From Streptosporangiaceae bacterium (GTDB lineage Bacteria > Actinomycetota > Actinomycetes > Streptosporangiales > Streptosporangiaceae): a stretch of 6,677 bases of DNA. The position numbers and the translations under genes are program-made. This document shows positions 1 to 5,802 of the stretch, one piece after another (position 1 is the first letter of the stretch; every line of letters starts with the position of its first letter). Under the pieces are notes generated by a model. The model made no database searches. It saw only the letters and a list, made by a program, of their open reading frames with translations, and had not been told where the DNA came from. The stretch is taken from positions 1 through 6,677 of the forward strand of contig JASHTQ010000668.1 in assembly GCA_030040475.1 (NCBI GenBank), given 5' to 3'.

Positions 1-731
1 GAGAAGAAGTTGTCCAGGTCTGTCTCGCTGAGCCTGTCCCCGTCCACCTCCGCGCGCAGCAGCCTGGACAGCAGGTCGTCGCCCGGATCGGCGAGCCGTC
101 CCTTGACCACCTGCCGGCCGAGGTCCCACAGCTGCTTGCCGTACGGGCTGCGGAACGGGTACCTGCGGTAGGCGTCGGTGTCGTCCCGGCCCCAGACGAC
201 GTCGGTGATGTCCGGGTCGGTGTTGGCGATCAGCCGGTCGCCGAGGTCGATGAACAGGTCGAGGTCGGCCCCGGGCAGCCCCATGATCCGGGCGAGCACC
301 CGGATCGGCACCTCCTTCGCCACCGCGTCGACGAAGTCGAAGGCCCCGCCGTCCGGGCACCGGTCGAGCACGTCCTCGGTGAGCCCGGCGATGAAGTGCT
401 CGTAGACCGCGACCGCCCGCTGCGAGAAGTGCCCGGACACGATCTTGCGCAGCTTGGTGTGCTCGGGCGGATCGGTGTCGATGATCGTCCGCCGCGCCGC
501 CATGTCCTCGTCGGTCGGCTCCTCGAACGAGATACCGCGCGCCGAGGAGTACGTCGCCACGTCCCTGCTGGCGGCCACGATGTCGGCGTACCTGTGCACT
601 GACCAGAAGCCCGAGCCCTCGTCCGGGAACCAGGCCACGGGCGCCTCCGCCCTAAGCCGCCCGAACTCCGCGTATGGCACCCCACGGGCCCACATGTCAA
701 GATCGGTTAGATCGACTGCACCGGCCGCCAC
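1..731 (-). CDS. Cytochrome P450, N-terminal part (runs off the left edge)
   Basis: A heme-thiolate monooxygenase, expected to be a soluble bacterial enzyme using separate redox partners. About 243 residues are visible in one uninterrupted minus-strand frame. The start resembles bacterial P450s (DLTDLDMWARGVPYAEF, then RLRAEAPVAWF, then YADIVAASRD). The C-helix signature follows: DPPEHTKLRKIVSGHF with His91 and Arg95, the HxxxR pair that contacts the heme propionates. Further on are VPIRVLARIMGLP, GDDLLSRLL and DGDRLSETDLDNFF, which is the lead-in to the I-helix. The oxygen-binding AG(x)ET, the ExxR and the heme-ligand Cys all lie beyond the edge, so an intact gene cannot be confirmed. By eye it recalls the CYP124/CYP125-like lipid and steroid oxidases, which is inference only. 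The chosen start is GTG at 729-731. ATG at 693-695 is the alternative; it has no ribosome-binding site and cuts into the conserved DLTD segment. Confidence 0.9.
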   Translation of the reverse strand, partial: MAAGAVDLTDLDMWARGVPYAEFGRLRAEAPVAWFPDEGSGFWSVHRYADIVAASRDVATYSSARGISFEEPTDEDMAARRTIIDTDPPEHTKLRKIVSGHFSQRAVAVYEHFIAGLTEDVLDRCPDGGAFDFVDAVAKEVPIRVLARIMGLPGADLDLFIDLGDRLIANTDPDITDVVWGRDDTDAYRRYPFRSPYGKQLWDLGRQVVKGRLADPGDDLLSRLLRAEVDGDRLSETDLDNFF

Positions 732-783
732 CCTTGATAGTTTGGCACCAAACGAACCGATCGGCAACGGACGCGGAGGCATC
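701..783. promoter_or_regulatory. Divergent P450/amidotransferase control region with palindrome
   Basis: The two genes start only about 52 bp apart and point away from each other. At 740-753 lies the palindrome GTTTGG-CA-CCAAAC (6-bp arms, 2-bp centre). Around it is an 8-bp inverted repeat, GATCGGTT at 701-708 and AACCGATC at 755-762. CCGATCGG at 757-764 is also self-complementary. A possible plus-strand promoter is TCGACT (712-717), an 18-bp spacer and GATAGT (736-741), which would put the palindrome on the transcription start. On the minus strand a poor TTGCCG/AACTAT pair would give an almost leaderless P450 mRNA. The symmetry is seen directly; the promoter calls and operator role are inference. 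Confidence 0.4.
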
Positions 784-1455
784 ATGCGAGTGCTCGTCAT
801 CCGGCACCACGACGTGGACTCGGCCGGCTTCATCGGCGCGGCCTTCGAGGCGCGCGCCGCCGAGATCACCGTCCACCTGGTCACGCAGGACGGCCCGCTG
901 CCCGACCCGGCCGGATTCGATCACGTCGTGGTGCTCGGCGCGGTCAGTTCGGTCAACGACGCCGACGCCTGGATCGCCGACGAGCTGGCCTGGCTGCGCC
1001 GCGCCGACGAGGCGGCCGTCCCGGTCCTCGGCATCTGCTTCGGCGCCCAGGCCCTGTGCGCCGCCTTCGGCGGCCGGGTCGAGGCCATGCCCGCCAAGGA
1101 GATCGGCTGGCGCCTGGTCGAGTCGCTCGCCCCCGCCGTGGTCCCCCCAGGCCCCTGGCTGGAGTTCCACGGCGACCGCTGCCTCCCCCCGCCCCAGTCG
1201 AGGGTGCTGGCCCGCAACGAGATCGCCGTCCAGGCCTTCGCCGTCGGCCAACACCTGGCCGTCCAGTTCCACCCCGAAGTCGACGGCCCCCAGCTCAAGT
1301 ACTGGCTAGACGCCGGCGGCGACCGCGAAGCCGAACGCGTAGCCCTAGACCCCGGCCAATTCCTAGCCGACACCATCCGCGAAGAACCCGCCGCCAAACT
1401 CCGAGCCGACCACCTAGTAGCCGCCGCCCTCCGCCTAGCCCACCCCCCCGCCTAG
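784..1455 (+). CDS. Stand-alone class I glutamine amidotransferase
   Basis: A 223-residue protein of the GATase1 (GMP-synthase-like) fold, which hydrolyses glutamine and passes ammonia to an acceptor. The nucleophile elbow GICFGAQAL holds Cys85, and the QFHPEVD motif holds His163 and Glu165, so the Cys-His-Glu triad is complete. Residues 1-60 form the usual first strands (RVLVIRHHD; HVVVLGAVSSV, where GMP-synthase-type enzymes have a Gly-rich oxyanion loop). There is no synthetase domain, so the acceptor is unknown; stand-alone members of this family are often annotated only as type 1 glutamine amidotransferases. ATG784 is supported by GGAGG at 775-779, four bases upstream. The same frame is open back to 445, but that stretch is antisense to the P450. 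From codon 175 onward no sense codon ends in G and five Leu codons are CTA, unlike the first two thirds of the gene. Confidence 0.9.
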   Translation: MRVLVIRHHDVDSAGFIGAAFEARAAEITVHLVTQDGPLPDPAGFDHVVVLGAVSSVNDADAWIADELAWLRRADEAAVPVLGICFGAQALCAAFGGRVEAMPAKEIGWRLVESLAPAVVPPGPWLEFHGDRCLPPPQSRVLARNEIAVQAFAVGQHLAVQFHPEVDGPQLKYWLDAGGDREAERVALDPGQFLADTIREEPAAKLRADHLVAAALRLAHPPA

Positions 1456-1459
1456 CCCC

Positions 1460-1517
1460 GCCCGTCTGTCCGCCCGTCTGTCCGCCCGCCCGCCCGCCCG
1501 GCCCGCCCGCCCCGCCC
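1460..1517. repeat. C-rich simple repeat; G-quadruplex-prone on the minus strand
   Basis: Two perfect tandem copies of the 12-mer GCCCGTCTGTCC (1460-1471, 1472-1483) are followed by a run of GCCC units to 1517. The complementary strand therefore carries eight runs of three or four G separated by only one or two bases, matching the standard G-quadruplex pattern twice over. The wider tract 1456-1593 has only three A residues in 138 bases. On the plus-strand transcript this is a long C-rich 3' untranslated region. It could serve as a Rho loading site or simply be a slippage-prone repeat; the function is inference. Confidence 0.75.
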
Positions 1518-1615
1518 AGCGCCACCGTCCCCGTCCGCCCGGCTCGGCCTCCCGGCTCCCTCCGCCCGGCGCCGCCCGGTCGCTCGTCCACCTAAGGCAA
1601 TTTCGCCTCTTTAGT

Positions 1616-1653
1616 CACACCAGTACCTCGGTGTGCGATGAGTGAGTCTCACT
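1616..1653. promoter_or_regulatory. Paired inverted repeats upstream of the XRE regulator
   Basis: Two small symmetric elements lie side by side: CACACC (1616-1621) with GGTGTG (1630-1635), an 8-base loop; and the near-perfect palindrome AGTGAG-T-CTCACT (1641-1653). ACCAGT (1619-1624) also matches ACTGGT (1651-1656) in inverted orientation. No T-run follows, so these are unlikely to be intrinsic terminators. They sit about 75-110 bp upstream of the predicted -35 box of the regulator gene, so an operator role, perhaps autoregulatory, is possible but untested. Confidence 0.35.
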
Positions 1654-1724
1654 GGTCACGGGAATTGGCTTGTGGCGCTGGAGGCGCATGGCCCGGGGGC
1701 TTCTTCTGCTGAGCTGGCAAGCCG

Positions 1725-1753
1725 TTGACAATCCGCTCTACAGACGGTACATT
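1725..1753 (+). promoter_or_regulatory. Predicted housekeeping-sigma promoter of the XRE regulator gene
   Basis: A perfect TTGACA at 1725-1730 is separated by exactly 17 bp from TACATT at 1748-1753, a good match to the actinomycete TANNNT -10 consensus. Transcription would begin near 1760, giving a 5' leader of about 55 bases before the ATG at 1815. This is the best promoter in the window, and the surrounding DNA is less GC-rich than the coding regions. Confidence 0.65.
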
Positions 1754-1814
1754 CCGTGACAATATTCGACACATCATGTGGTGGCAGGATTGCTTGCCGT
1801 TACGATGTCGGGCT

Positions 1815-3218
1815 ATGTCATCCGAACTCGGCACCTGGCTGCGCCGGCAGCGGGAGGACCGTGGCTGGACCCGGTCCGAGATGGCCCGCCAGCTGATCAG
1901 GGCCGCTCGTGACAAGGGCGATACGTCCGTGCCCGGAATCGACAACATCAGCCACAACATCTACCGCTGGGAACGCGGGGTCGTGGCTCCGGCCGAACGC
2001 TACAAGCTCTTCTACTGCGGTGCCTTCGGCATCCCGTTCAGCCAGTTCGGGCCGCGTGGCTCCGATCCGCACGCGGCGCGCGGCCGCGGGCTTGCCGCGC
2101 GCCTGCCTGGCATGGTCGGCCCCGGCCATGGGGCGCCCGCCGGCGCTGCCTACCGTGGTACGCCACAGCCCTATCCGGGGCCGGACGCGGGCACGGCGGC
2201 GATCAGGCGAGAGGTGCTGATGGCCGCGCACGAAGGCAGCGAGCACGCCGAGCGTGCCGAGCAGCGCGGCATCGGCGAGGCCACCCTGGAGCAATTCCGC
2301 GCCGACGTGACGCGGCTGTCCGTGGAATACCTCACCGGCGAGCCGTTTGACCTGTTCATGCAGATGCGGCGGGTAAAGAACCGGATCGGCGAGGCGCTTG
2401 ACCGGCGCCAGTGGCCGCGCGACTCGGCCGAGCTGTACCTGCTGGCGGGCTGCCTGAGCGCGTTAATGGCCGCCGCGGCCACCAACCTCGGCTACCCGCA
2501 GGAGGCCGAGGAGCTGACCCGGTCCGGCTGGGTCTACGCGACGATCATCGATCACCGCCCGCTGATGGCCCGGCTCCGGCTGTGCGCGGCGTACGCCGCC
2601 TACTGGCACGGCCGTCACGGCCAGGCCGCGGACCTGGCCCGCAGCGGGCTCGACTACCTAGCCGACGGGCAGAACGCGGCCCAGCTGCACCTGTTCGCCG
2701 GCCTTGCCTGCGCCCGGCGCGGCGACGGCGAGGCCGCGCGGCCCGCGATCGCGGCCGCGGCGCAGGCCAGGGAGCGGGACCACGTCGACGAACTGCTCGA
2801 GATCGGCGGCGAGTTCGGCTTCTCCCTGGCGACCCACCACTACTACGCGGGCTTCATCCTGTCCGAGGCGGGCCACGGCGAGGCGGTCACCGAGCTGGAG
2901 CGCGCCATCGGCCGGTACCGATCCGGGCCCGGCCCAGGCGAGCAGCACAGCCGCAAGTGCCAGATGCTCGCCCATACCGAGCTGGCGATCGTCTGGCTCC
3001 GCTCCGGCGCGCTCGACGCCGCGATCGTCGCCCTCGAGCCCGTCATGACCCTGCCGCCCGGTGAGCGCACCGCCGTCCAGGTGCATCGCCTGGCCGCGCT
3101 GAGGTCCGAGCTGACCCACCCGCTGTTCAGGAACTCGCGGCACGCGCAGGACCTCGACGAGCAGCTCGAACAGTTCGGTTCGGGAGTGGAGCGGCTGACC
3201 CGGCCCGTCAGCCGCTGA
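1815..3218 (+). CDS. XRE-family HTH regulator with TPR-like C-terminal region
   Basis: A 467-residue probable DNA-binding regulator. Residues about 3-80 are an HTH of the kind expanded in actinomycetes: ELGTWLRRQREDRGWTRSEM, then a loop rich in charged residues, then NISHNIYRWERG as recognition region, then ERYKLFYCGAFGIPFSQFG. A Gly/Pro-rich linker follows (about 81-130). From about 150 to 440 the protein is helical and Ala/Leu/Arg-rich with TPR-like pairs (for example AAYAAYWHGRHGQAADLARS, LHLFAGLACARRGDGEAARP and LSEAGHGEAVTELERAI), expected to bind a peptide, protein or small ligand. ATG1815 is chosen because it begins MSSELGTWL, the usual family start; its ribosome-binding site is weak. 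ATG1776 is an in-frame alternative. TTG1725 is rejected because it lies in the -35 box. The gene overlaps the convergent thioesterase gene by 11 bp. Its target is unknown; the inverted repeats upstream suggest possible autoregulation. Confidence 0.88.
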   Translation: MSSELGTWLRRQREDRGWTRSEMARQLIRAARDKGDTSVPGIDNISHNIYRWERGVVAPAERYKLFYCGAFGIPFSQFGPRGSDPHAARGRGLAARLPGMVGPGHGAPAGAAYRGTPQPYPGPDAGTAAIRREVLMAAHEGSEHAERAEQRGIGEATLEQFRADVTRLSVEYLTGEPFDLFMQMRRVKNRIGEALDRRQWPRDSAELYLLAGCLSALMAAAATNLGYPQEAEELTRSGWVYATIIDHRPLMARLRLCAAYAAYWHGRHGQAADLARSGLDYLADGQNAAQLHLFAGLACARRGDGEAARPAIAAAAQARERDHVDELLEIGGEFGFSLATHHYYAGFILSEAGHGEAVTELERAIGRYRSGPGPGEQHSRKCQMLAHTELAIVWLRSGALDAAIVALEPVMTLPPGERTAVQVHRLAALRSELTHPLFRNSRHAQDLDEQLEQFGSGVERLTRPVSR

Positions 3219-3675
3219 TGCCGGGCCGGTTGACCACGGCGGTCATCGTGGCCTGCATGACCGCGAACGGCACCGCGGCGTCGTCGGCGAACGCCTCGCC
3301 GCGGCACACCACCAGGGTCCGGCCCGCCCTGACCACCGAGCCGGTGATGGCGAACCGCCGCCCGGCCGCGGGCGAGAGCAGGTTGATCGTGAAGGTCACG
3401 GTCAGCACCGAGGCCTCGGGCGGCATGACGCTGTAGGCCGCGTACCCGCACGCGCTGTCCAGGACCGCGGATACCGCCCCGGCGTGCAGGAACCCGTGCT
3501 GCTGGGTGAACCTGTCGTCGTGCCGGAACACCATCTGCACCCGGCCCCGCTCGACAGAGACCAGCTCGACGCCGAGCGTGTGCAGCATCCCCTGCCGGTC
3601 GAGGCTGTCGCGCACCCGCGCCCGCATTTCGTCGATCGGCTCGGGCGGCTTGCCCTCGCGGCTGGCTTGTGTCAC
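3208..3675 (-). CDS. PaaI-family hotdog-fold acyl-CoA thioesterase
   Basis: A 155-residue protein with the single hotdog domain of PaaI/YbgC-type thioesterases, which hydrolyse acyl- or aryl-CoA thioesters in the cytoplasm. The signature QQHGFLHAGAVSAVLDSACGY (residues 58-78) contains the HG(x)xHAG turn at the start of the hotdog helix and Asp73, which aligns with the catalytic Asp61 of E. coli PaaI. The strands VLTVTFTINLLSP, RRFAITGSVVRAGRTLVVCRGEAF and FAVMQATMTAV complete the fold, and the length is normal. The start is GTG at 3673-3675; a purine-rich GGCGG lies directly against it, closer than ideal. It begins 22 bp after the methyltransferase stop on the same strand, so the two are probably co-transcribed. 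The substrate cannot be told from sequence. Confidence 0.88.
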   Translation of the reverse strand: MTQASREGKPPEPIDEMRARVRDSLDRQGMLHTLGVELVSVERGRVQMVFRHDDRFTQQHGFLHAGAVSAVLDSACGYAAYSVMPPEASVLTVTFTINLLSPAAGRRFAITGSVVRAGRTLVVCRGEAFADDAAVPFAVMQATMTAVVNRPGISG

Positions 3676-3697
3676 CCGCCGATTGTTTCACCGGCCG

Positions 3698-4519
3698 TCA
3701 CGGCTTGCGCGCCACGCCGCCCCACAACGAGGTGGGGCCCTTCGCCGCCTGCTCCGATTCGGGCCGCCACCGGGTGACCTTCACCACGCCGGGCTCAACC
3801 AGGTCCAGGCCGGCGAAGAACTCGGCCACCACCTCGCGGGTGCGCCCGACGTGGGTGGTGTCGCCCATGTACTCGTTCATCCGCCTGATCATCTCGGCCA
3901 TCTGGTCCGCGTCGATGTCGCTGGCCGCGTGCGAGATCACCATGAAGCTGCCCGACGGCACGGCGTCGGTCAGCCGGGCCATGACGCGCCGGCACTCCTC
4001 CAGGTCCGGGATGTAATGCAGGATGGCGAGCAGGATGACCGCGACCGGCTGGGTGAAGTCCAGGGTCTCCGCGGCCTGCTCGAGGATCTGGTCGGTGTCC
4101 CGCAGGTCGGCGTCGAGGTAGTCGGTGACCCCCCCGGGGCTGCTCGTCAGCAGCGCGCGGGCGTGCGCGAGCACGAGCGGGTCGTTGTCGACGTAGACGA
4201 TCCGGCTCTCCGGCGCGACCGCCTGGGCGACCTCGTGGGTGTTGTTGGCCGTCGGCAGCCCGGTTCCGATGTCGAGGAACTGCCTGATCCCCTCCTCGGC
4301 GGCCAGGTAACGGACGGTCCGCGCCAGGAATGCCCTGTTGGCCCGCGCCGACGCCCGGATCTCGGGGTAGGCGGCGATGGTCTGCTCGCCTGCCACCCGG
4401 TCGGCGGGGAAGTTGTCCTTCCCGCCCAGCCAGTAGTCGTAGATCCGGGCCGGATGCGCCACCCTGACGTCGAACTCGTGTCCGCCGTGCGAGTCCTCGG
4501 CCGTCCTGCTTCCTGTCAC
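3698..4519 (-). CDS. SAM-dependent methyltransferase, DUF574/Methyltransf_19 type
   Basis: A 273-residue Rossmann-fold methyltransferase of a family strongly expanded in actinomycetes, mostly without known substrates. The N-terminal family hallmark is present (AHPARIYDYWLGGKDNFPAD, residues 21-40). SAM-binding motif I is FLDIGTGLPTANNTHEVAQ (81-99), the acidic ribose-binding strand is IVYVDNDP with Asp111, and the post-motif strand is VAVILLAILHYIPD (159-172). The C-terminal part SGSFMVISHAASDID and the ending SLWGGVARKP are also family-typical. The length is normal and no motif is missing. GTG4519 is fixed by GAGGAGG seven bases upstream. The gene is probably first in a two-gene unit with the thioesterase and is divergent from the enolase-superfamily gene. 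Family members often lie beside XRE-type regulators, as here, but no functional link is established. Confidence 0.92.
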   Translation of the reverse strand: MTGSRTAEDSHGGHEFDVRVAHPARIYDYWLGGKDNFPADRVAGEQTIAAYPEIRASARANRAFLARTVRYLAAEEGIRQFLDIGTGLPTANNTHEVAQAVAPESRIVYVDNDPLVLAHARALLTSSPGGVTDYLDADLRDTDQILEQAAETLDFTQPVAVILLAILHYIPDLEECRRVMARLTDAVPSGSFMVISHAASDIDADQMAEMIRRMNEYMGDTTHVGRTREVVAEFFAGLDLVEPGVVKVTRWRPESEQAAKGPTSLWGGVARKP

Positions 4520-4526
4520 CGCCGTG

Positions 4527-4533
4527 CCTCCTC
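4527..4533 (-). promoter_or_regulatory. Ribosome-binding site fixing the GTG start of the methyltransferase
   Basis: GAGGAGG on the minus strand, seven bases before the GTG at 4517-4519. No better start exists in the frame with such a site, and the resulting N-terminus is of normal family length. Confidence 0.75.
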
Positions 4534-4637
4534 GTCCGGCCCGTACGATGCCGTGTCCCGGACATGTTACGACTGAAACGAAACAGAGATTACGTCAGGT
4601 ACGCGGGTAGCTGCCTTGACATCGCGAGGAGGCGGGC
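4534..4637. promoter_or_regulatory. Divergent methyltransferase/enolase-superfamily intergenic region
   Basis: The region must hold promoters for both directions. It includes the window's more AT-rich stretch at 4561-4595. On the minus strand TAACAT (4562-4567) is a plausible -10 box, without a convincing -35. On the plus strand no good pair is seen; TTGAC at 4616-4620 is too close to the start codon. A short tandem GAAAC-GAAAC lies at 4575-4584. GAGGAGG at 4626-4632, five bases before ATG4638, is a strong ribosome-binding site. The positions are visible; the promoter assignments are weak inference. Confidence 0.35.
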
Positions 4638-5744
4638 ATGACTGACCAGCACGCCGGGCTGGTGGTGCGGGACGTGACGGTGCGGGCGGTGGTGGTGCCG
4701 CTGCGGCGGCCGCTGGCGACCAAGGTGGGGGACTTCTCCCGCTGGCCGTTGCTGCTCATCGACGTGGCGACCGAGCAGGGCATCGTCGGCCGCGGCTACC
4801 TTGCTCCCTACCTGGTCCGCGCCGCCACGGCGCTCCGGACGGTGCTGGCCGACCTCGGCGCCGGGCTCCGGGGCCGCCCGGTCTCGCCCGGGGAGGCCTT
4901 CGCCGGGGCCCGCGGCTGGCTGAGCCTGGCCGGCTACCAGGGCCTGGCCCTGGCCGCCGTGGCCGGGCTTGACATCGCGCTGTGGGATGCGCTGGCCAAG
5001 GCGGCAGGCCTGCCGCTGGCCCGGCTGCTCGGCGGCACGCTGGCCCCCGTGCCCGCCTACAACAGCAACGGCCTGGGCCTCATCCCGCCCGACCGGGTCG
5101 CCGACGAGGCGCTGGAACTGCTCGCCGAGGGCGGTTTCACGGCGCTCAAGGTCCGGGTCGGGCGGCCCGGGCCGGACGAGGACATCGACGCTGTCCGCCG
5201 GGTCCGGGCCGCCGTCGGCGACCAGGTCACGCTTGTCGCGGACTACAACCAGGGGCTCACGCTGGCCGAGGCGCTTGAGCGCGGCCGCGCGCTCGACGCG
5301 GCGGGCCTGGCCTGGATCGAGGAGCCGCTGCGCTACGACGACCTGGACGGGCACGCACGGCTGGCCGCCGGCCTGGCCACCCCGATCATGCTGGGCGAGA
5401 ACTTCTACGGCCCGCGAGCGATGCACGAGGCCATCCGCTCCCGGGCCTGCGACCTGGTGATGCCGGACCTGATGCGGATCGGCGGGGTGACGGGCTGGCT
5501 GCAGGCCGCCGCGATCGCCGACGTGACCGGCATCCCGATGTCGTCCCACCTGTACCCCGAGGTCTCCGGTCACCTGCTCCGCGTCACCCCGACCCGGCAA
5601 TGGCTGGAGTGGCAGGACTGGGCCGATCCCATCCTGGCCCGCCCGTCCGAGGTCCGCTCCGGCGAGGTGCACCTCCCCGACGTCCCGGGGAACGGCCTGG
5701 AGTGGGACGAAGACGCGGTATCGCACTACCGATCCGACCAGTAA
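4638..5744 (+). CDS. Mandelate-racemase-like enolase-superfamily enzyme
   Basis: A 368-residue cytoplasmic enzyme of the mandelate racemase (MR) subgroup, which abstracts the alpha proton of a carboxylate held on Mg2+. From memory of Pseudomonas putida MdlA, every active-site position aligns with a constant offset of 7. Metal ligands are Asp202 (ADYNQG), Glu228 (WIEEP) and Glu254 (GENFYG). The His-Asp dyad is His304 (MSSHLYPEVSGHLL) and Asp277 (MPDLMRIGGVTGW). Glu324 is at the position of MR Glu317. Lys171 matches MR Lys164, but the second Lys of the KxK motif is Arg173 (LKVRVG), matching MR Lys166. The residue at that site is a catalytic base in MR, so this enzyme may be a dehydratase, a one-sided epimerase or a racemase of altered activity. 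The C-terminus PDVPGNGLEWDEDAV is MR-like. It is followed after 58 bp by the reductase gene, a possible operon. It could equally be annotated as an uncharacterised mandelate racemase/muconate-lactonizing protein. Confidence 0.9.
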   Translation: MTDQHAGLVVRDVTVRAVVVPLRRPLATKVGDFSRWPLLLIDVATEQGIVGRGYLAPYLVRAATALRTVLADLGAGLRGRPVSPGEAFAGARGWLSLAGYQGLALAAVAGLDIALWDALAKAAGLPLARLLGGTLAPVPAYNSNGLGLIPPDRVADEALELLAEGGFTALKVRVGRPGPDEDIDAVRRVRAAVGDQVTLVADYNQGLTLAEALERGRALDAAGLAWIEEPLRYDDLDGHARLAAGLATPIMLGENFYGPRAMHEAIRSRACDLVMPDLMRIGGVTGWLQAAAIADVTGIPMSSHLYPEVSGHLLRVTPTRQWLEWQDWADPILARPSEVRSGEVHLPDVPGNGLEWDEDAVSHYRSDQ

Positions 5745-5802
5745 GAGCGCGCCGCCGGTACGGTCATCCTGGCAAGAGTCTCGTGCGAGCGGAGGGCGGG
5801 TT

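Noticed and set aside
230..700. Minus-strand frame of about 156 codons starting TTG at 700
   Set aside because: It is out of frame with the P450 motifs (HTKLR, GDDLLSRLL) that are clear in the neighbouring frame, and its residues are low-complexity Arg/Ser/Pro, typical of a shadow frame in high-GC DNA.
445..783. Upstream extension of the amidotransferase frame
   Set aside because: The extension is antisense to the P450 coding region. ATG784 has a good GGAGG site and begins the normal first strand of the fold.
1595..1612. AGGC-loop-GCCT followed by CTTT as an intrinsic terminator of the amidotransferase gene
   Set aside because: The stem is only 4 bp with a 6-base loop and the T-run is three bases, which is too weak to call.
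1725..1814. TTG1725 as start of the XRE regulator
   Set aside because: The TTG is part of the TTGACA -35 box. The extra 30 residues have no family resemblance, while ATG1815 begins at the usual family position.
2843..3691. Long minus-strand frame of about 282 codons across the regulator and thioesterase
   Set aside because: It crosses two genes with clear family motifs in other frames and is itself Arg/Ala/Gly-rich without recognisable motifs.
3506..4576. Long plus-strand frame antisense to the methyltransferase
   Set aside because: It mirrors the minus-strand gene, which has complete SAM-binding motifs and a strong ribosome-binding site; the plus frame has no domain pattern.
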